NCBI GenBank assembly: GCA_050743625.1
Contig: JBOGED010000555.1
Location: forward strand, 1 to 7,577
Direction of reading: 5' to 3'
Length of the DNA stretch: 7,577 nucleotides
From: JBOGED01 sp050743625
GTDB lineage: Bacteria > Actinomycetota > Nitriliruptoria > Euzebyales > Egibacteraceae
The position numbers and the translations under genes were made by a program. Below the pieces are notes generated by a model, which was not told the origin of the DNA, ran no database searches, and saw only the letters and a program-made list of their open reading frames with translations. Below, piece by piece: positions 6,090-7,577 of this stretch (positions are counted from its first letter, which is position 1; each line of letters begins with the position of its first letter).

Positions 6090-7577
6090 CTGGAGCCCCG
6101 TACCCGTTCAGCGCGCTTGTCGGCGCCGGCGACCTTGGCCTCGCGCTGGTGCTCGGCGCGGTCTCACCCGCGATCGGTGGGGTGCTCGTGCGCGGCGAGA
6201 AGGGCACCGCGAAGTCGACCGCCGTGCGCGGCCTCGCCGCCCTGCTGCCCGAGATCGAGGTCGTGGCCGGCTGCCGGTTCTCCTGCGACCCCCGCTCGCC
6301 CGAGGCCGAGTGCCCGGACGGGCCGCATCCTCTTGACGCCATTGAGGTCCGGGCCGTGCGCCTGGTCGAGCTGCCCGTCGGCGCGAGCGAGGACCGGGTC
6401 GCCGGGTCGTTGGATCTGGAGAAGGCGCTGGTGGAGGGCCGCCGGGCGTTCGAGCCGGGCCTCTTGGCGCGGGCGCACCGGGGAGTGTTGTATGTCGATG
6501 AGGTGAACCTCCTGGGCGACCACCTCGTCGACCTGCTGCTCGACGCCGCCGCCATGGGCACCAACCACGTCGAGCGCGAGGGCGTCTCGGTCCGCCACCC
6601 CGCCCGCTTCCAGCTGGTCGGCACCATGAACCCCGAGGAGGGGGAGCTGCGGCCCCAACTGCTCGACCGCTTCGGCCTGAGCGTCCAGGTGCGGGCGTCA
6701 CGAGATCCTGGCCTGCGGGCCTCGGTGGTGCGGCGCAGGTTGGCCTACGAGACCGATCCTGGGGGGTTCGCGGACGCCTGGGCCGCCGCGGACGCCGAGG
6801 TGGCCGCGCGCATCGTCGCGGCGCGCAAGCTGCTCGGCGAGGTGAGGTTGGGTGACCAGGCGGTGGAGGCCGTCGTGGCTGCCTGCACGGCGTTCGACGT
6901 CGACGGGCTCCGCGCCGACATCGTGACCGCGAAGGCGGCGGTGGCGCTGGCCGCGCTTGAGGGGCGGCTGACTGTTGCCCTTGAGGACGTTCGCCGCGCC
7001 GCCCTGCTCGCGTTGCCGCACCGCCGCCGGCGCGGGCCGTTCGAGGAGCCCGGCATCGACGAGGCGCAGCTCGACGAGGCGCTGTCGGGGTTCGGTGAGT
7101 TCGAGGAGGGCCCTGACGACGATCCGGGCGGGTCGCCTGAGCCTTCGGCGGACGGCGGCTCGACTGCGACTGCGGGAGGCGAGTCGAGCCTGCCGACCGG
7201 CGCCCAGTTCCGGCCCGCCGTGCTGCGACTGGCCGAGCCGGGGGCGGGACCCGCGGGCCGGCGCAGTCCCTCGCGTGGCGCTCAGGGGCATCACGTGACG
7301 GACCGGCCGGGCCTGGTCTCCTCGGACGTCGCGCTCGCGGCCACGATCCGGGCGGCCGCGGCCGCGGGGCGGCAGGGTCGCCCCCGGTGGGAGGACCTGC
7401 GCGAGAAGGTGCGCGAGGGCCGCGAGGGCAACCTCGTGCTGTTCGTCGTCGACGCGAGCGGGTCGATGGCCGCGCGGCGGCGGATGACCGCGGTGAAGGG
7501 GGCCGTGGCCAGCCTGCTCCTCGACGCTTACCAGCGGCGGGACCGGGTCGGGCTCGTGACGTTCCGGGGTTCTGGCG
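6086..7577 (+). CDS. Fused ChlI-ChlD-type cobaltochelatase subunit: AAA+ ATPase plus VWA domain (3' end outside window)
   Basis: The frame is open from GTG 6086 to the window edge (497 codons plus one base) with no internal stop or frameshift. The GTG overlaps the cobN stop (GTGA) and follows GGAGG at 6077-6081. Residues 1 to about 315 form a BchI/ChlI-like AAA+ ATPase: Walker A GEKGTAKST at 37-45, Walker B VLYVDEVNLL at 134-143 with D138/E139, the sensor block GTMNPEEGELRPQLLDRFGL at 179-198, and a Cys-containing CRFSCDP insert at 63-69. Residues about 320-405 are an acidic, Gly/Pro/Ser-rich linker typical of ChlD. A von Willebrand A domain starts near 448 with the metal-binding DASGSM (D456, S458, S460), followed by RRDRVGLVTFRG near 484-495, where the window ends. 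It would energise CobN and so replace the separate CobS and CobT of Pseudomonas. Actinobacterial genomes often name it a putative cobaltochelatase or magnesium chelatase; the cobN neighbour and riboswitch favour cobalt. About 150-200 residues are probably missing. Confidence 0.92.
   Translation, partial: MTGAPYPFSALVGAGDLGLALVLGAVSPAIGGVLVRGEKGTAKSTAVRGLAALLPEIEVVAGCRFSCDPRSPEAECPDGPHPLDAIEVRAVRLVELPVGASEDRVAGSLDLEKALVEGRRAFEPGLLARAHRGVLYVDEVNLLGDHLVDLLLDAAAMGTNHVEREGVSVRHPARFQLVGTMNPEEGELRPQLLDRFGLSVQVRASRDPGLRASVVRRRLAYETDPGGFADAWAAADAEVAARIVAARKLLGEVRLGDQAVEAVVAACTAFDVDGLRADIVTAKAAVALAALEGRLTVALEDVRRAALLALPHRRRRGPFEEPGIDEAQLDEALSGFGEFEEGPDDDPGGSPEPSADGGSTATAGGESSLPTGAQFRPAVLRLAEPGAGPAGRRSPSRGAQGHHVTDRPGLVSSDVALAATIRAAAAAGRQGRPRWEDLREKVREGREGNLVLFVVDASGSMAARRRMTAVKGAVASLLLDAYQRRDRVGLVTFRGSG

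Noticed and set aside
6086..7577. Programmed ribosomal frameshift in the chelatase gene, as reported for some chlD genes
   Set aside because: The frame is continuous to the window edge and contains no A-rich slippery run between the AAA+ and VWA domains. The fused I-D architecture does not need one here.

Overview
The window is high-GC DNA with strongly G/C-ending codons and a mix of GTG and ATG starts. It carries a DUF222/13E12-type HNH protein and a CobN plus fused ChlI-ChlD cobaltochelatase. Together these point to an actinobacterium (Actinomycetota); nothing in the sequence fixes the genus.

Layout. Positions 1-488 hold the C-terminal part of an HNH endonuclease-domain protein that begins before the window. 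Positions 489-908 contain no intact gene but are not empty: there is a minus-strand relic of the C-terminal tail of a UvrA-like excinuclease subunit (about 500-672), interrupted by a short extra segment with two small hairpins (601-640), followed by a plus-strand frameshifted relic of an internal piece of cobQ (about 747-865). A candidate promoter (909-938) and a clear cobalamin riboswitch (about 940-1100) follow, with a hairpin and a strong Shine-Dalgarno sequence just ahead of the first gene of the operon.

The operon reads cobQ (1141-2592), cobN (2589-6089), then a fused chlI-chlD cobaltochelatase subunit gene (from 6086, running off the end at 7577). Each junction is a 4-base overlap (ATGA, then GTGA), so the three genes are almost certainly co-transcribed and translationally coupled. 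CobN with the AAA+/VWA protein should form the ATP-dependent cobaltochelatase that inserts cobalt into hydrogenobyrinic acid a,c-diamide (the aerobic, late-insertion route). CobQ acts later, amidating four carboxylates of adenosylcobyrinic acid a,c-diamide to give adenosylcobyric acid. The riboswitch would let adenosylcobalamin shut down the pathway by feedback.

The operon itself is a well-known type. The less ordinary parts are the gene graveyard upstream of the riboswitch, above all the degraded extra cobQ fragment lying about 0.3 kb in front of the intact cobQ, and several tight clusters of rare A/T-rich codons inside cobN, including two TTA codons.
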